This document shows positions 63,480 through 64,000 of a stretch of 64,000 nt of DNA, piece by piece (position 1 is the stretch's first letter; every line of letters begins with the position of its first letter). The DNA is taken from assembly GCA_947652115.1 (NCBI GenBank), contig OX393569.1, forward strand, positions 6,109,066 to 6,173,065. The letters run 5' to 3'. This DNA is from Blastomussa wellsi. Taxonomy: Eukaryota; Cnidaria; Anthozoa; Scleractinia; Plerogyridae. The notes under the pieces are model-generated. The model saw only the letters and a program-made list of their open reading frames with translations, made no database searches and was not told where the DNA came from. A program made the translations under genes and the position numbers.

Positions 63480-63582
63480 CTTCAATATAATTTGGTTTTA
63501 TCAACTGGGTTGATAATGTCAATTGGCCACCGTAAAGAGATTCAATTGCTGACGTTTCGAGCGTTGGCCCTTCGTCGGAGCG
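63480..63582 (-). ncRNA. Hammerhead ribozyme-like core 2
   Basis: The minus strand at 63578-63551 reads CCGACGA, then a GGGC-CAAC-GCTC stem II, then GAAA, then CGTC. Relative to CUGANGA the second base is changed (C for U), which should reduce activity. Flanking palindromic sequence (GTTGATAATGTC and TTTATCAACTGG near 63500-63520) fits the terminal region of a retroelement. Confidence 0.55.
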
Positions 63583-63943
63583 AATCTAAAAACCTTCAAG
63601 TTGGTTCATCTTCCTTTAATTGCTCACATATGCAATGCCACATTACAAAAACAGCGGTCTTCTTCTGAGTTTCTCAACTTTTATATCCATGCGAATATAT
63701 AATTCCTTCAAACGAATGATCGCTTCTTCAAAGTTTTCCTTTTTAATAACTACTATATATTAAAGTTTCTTTTGAACATTCGGTTGTTTCTCAAAAAAGA
63801 ATTAAGCTCCCTGTTCCAAATAAGCGCTCTGTCTCGAATAAGTGCCTCCTGTGAGGTACCAAAAGTAAATAAGCGCCCCGGGCACTAAATCAGATAATTA
63901 CGGTTTATTTACCTGTAATTTGTGACGTTACAAATTCGTTAAT

Positions 63944-63966
63944 TATTATTATTATTATTATTATTA
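63944..63966. repeat. ATT microsatellite
   Basis: About seven ATT triplets lie near the right edge, in a GGNBP2 intron. Confidence 0.85.
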
Positions 63967-64000
63967 AATTGCTTTCTTTGTTTACAGTTTCTTTTCTTTT

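Overview
The window is eukaryotic, intron-rich and AT-rich, with tRNA-derived SINEs, MITEs and microsatellites. Spliced exons identify conserved animal genes: CASP (the golgin form of CUX1), RPAIN, an SH2B-family adaptor, SNAP29 and the 5' end of GGNBP2. Together with the style of the inserted element, this suggests a cnidarian, probably an anthozoan such as a coral or sea anemone. The species assignment is inference.

Layout. (1) 1178-35485, minus strand: a complete CASP gene. I can join 28 exons in frame with consensus splice sites to give about 668 codons. (2) 16536-32636: a 16.1 kb Polinton/Maverick-type virus-like element inserted in one CASP intron, between the exons at 33143-33210 and 15750-15882. 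It has identical 247-bp terminal inverted repeats (TIRs), a TTATA target-site duplication (or TTTATA with a one-base offset) and uninterrupted genes, so it looks young. (3) 35651-42435, plus: RPAIN in 8 exons, sharing a short bidirectional promoter with CASP. (4) 44207-52464, plus: SH2B adaptor in 8 exons. (5) 57840-58559, minus: intronless SNAP29. (6) 59348 to beyond the window end, plus: GGNBP2, first six exons.

The element encodes 17 candidate proteins: a family B DNA polymerase with an HNH/endonuclease VII-like insert, a retroviral-type DDE integrase, an A32/FtsK-like packaging ATPase, a probable double jelly-roll major capsid protein, two paralogous probable minor capsid proteins, and a set of small membrane or coiled-coil proteins. 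This is a full replication, integration, capsid and packaging toolkit. I could not find the Ulp1/adenain-like maturation protease usual in Polintons.

The most unusual features are these. Candidate ESCRT late-domain motifs of all three classes (PSAP, YPNL, PPSY) occur in two membrane proteins. The TIRs carry the promoter, start codon and first ten codons of both terminal genes. A TATA/TATAC-like motif lies within about 15 nt of the start codon in most element genes. A family of palindromes (GTGGGGCTTGCCCCAC and GCGGGGT-type) is scattered through the element, some copies in frame inside proteins. A 742-bp non-coding region between convergent genes holds TGACG-type sites and many hairpins.

The host flanks hold several MITE and SINE families, a LINE tail fragment and two hammerhead-ribozyme-like cores.
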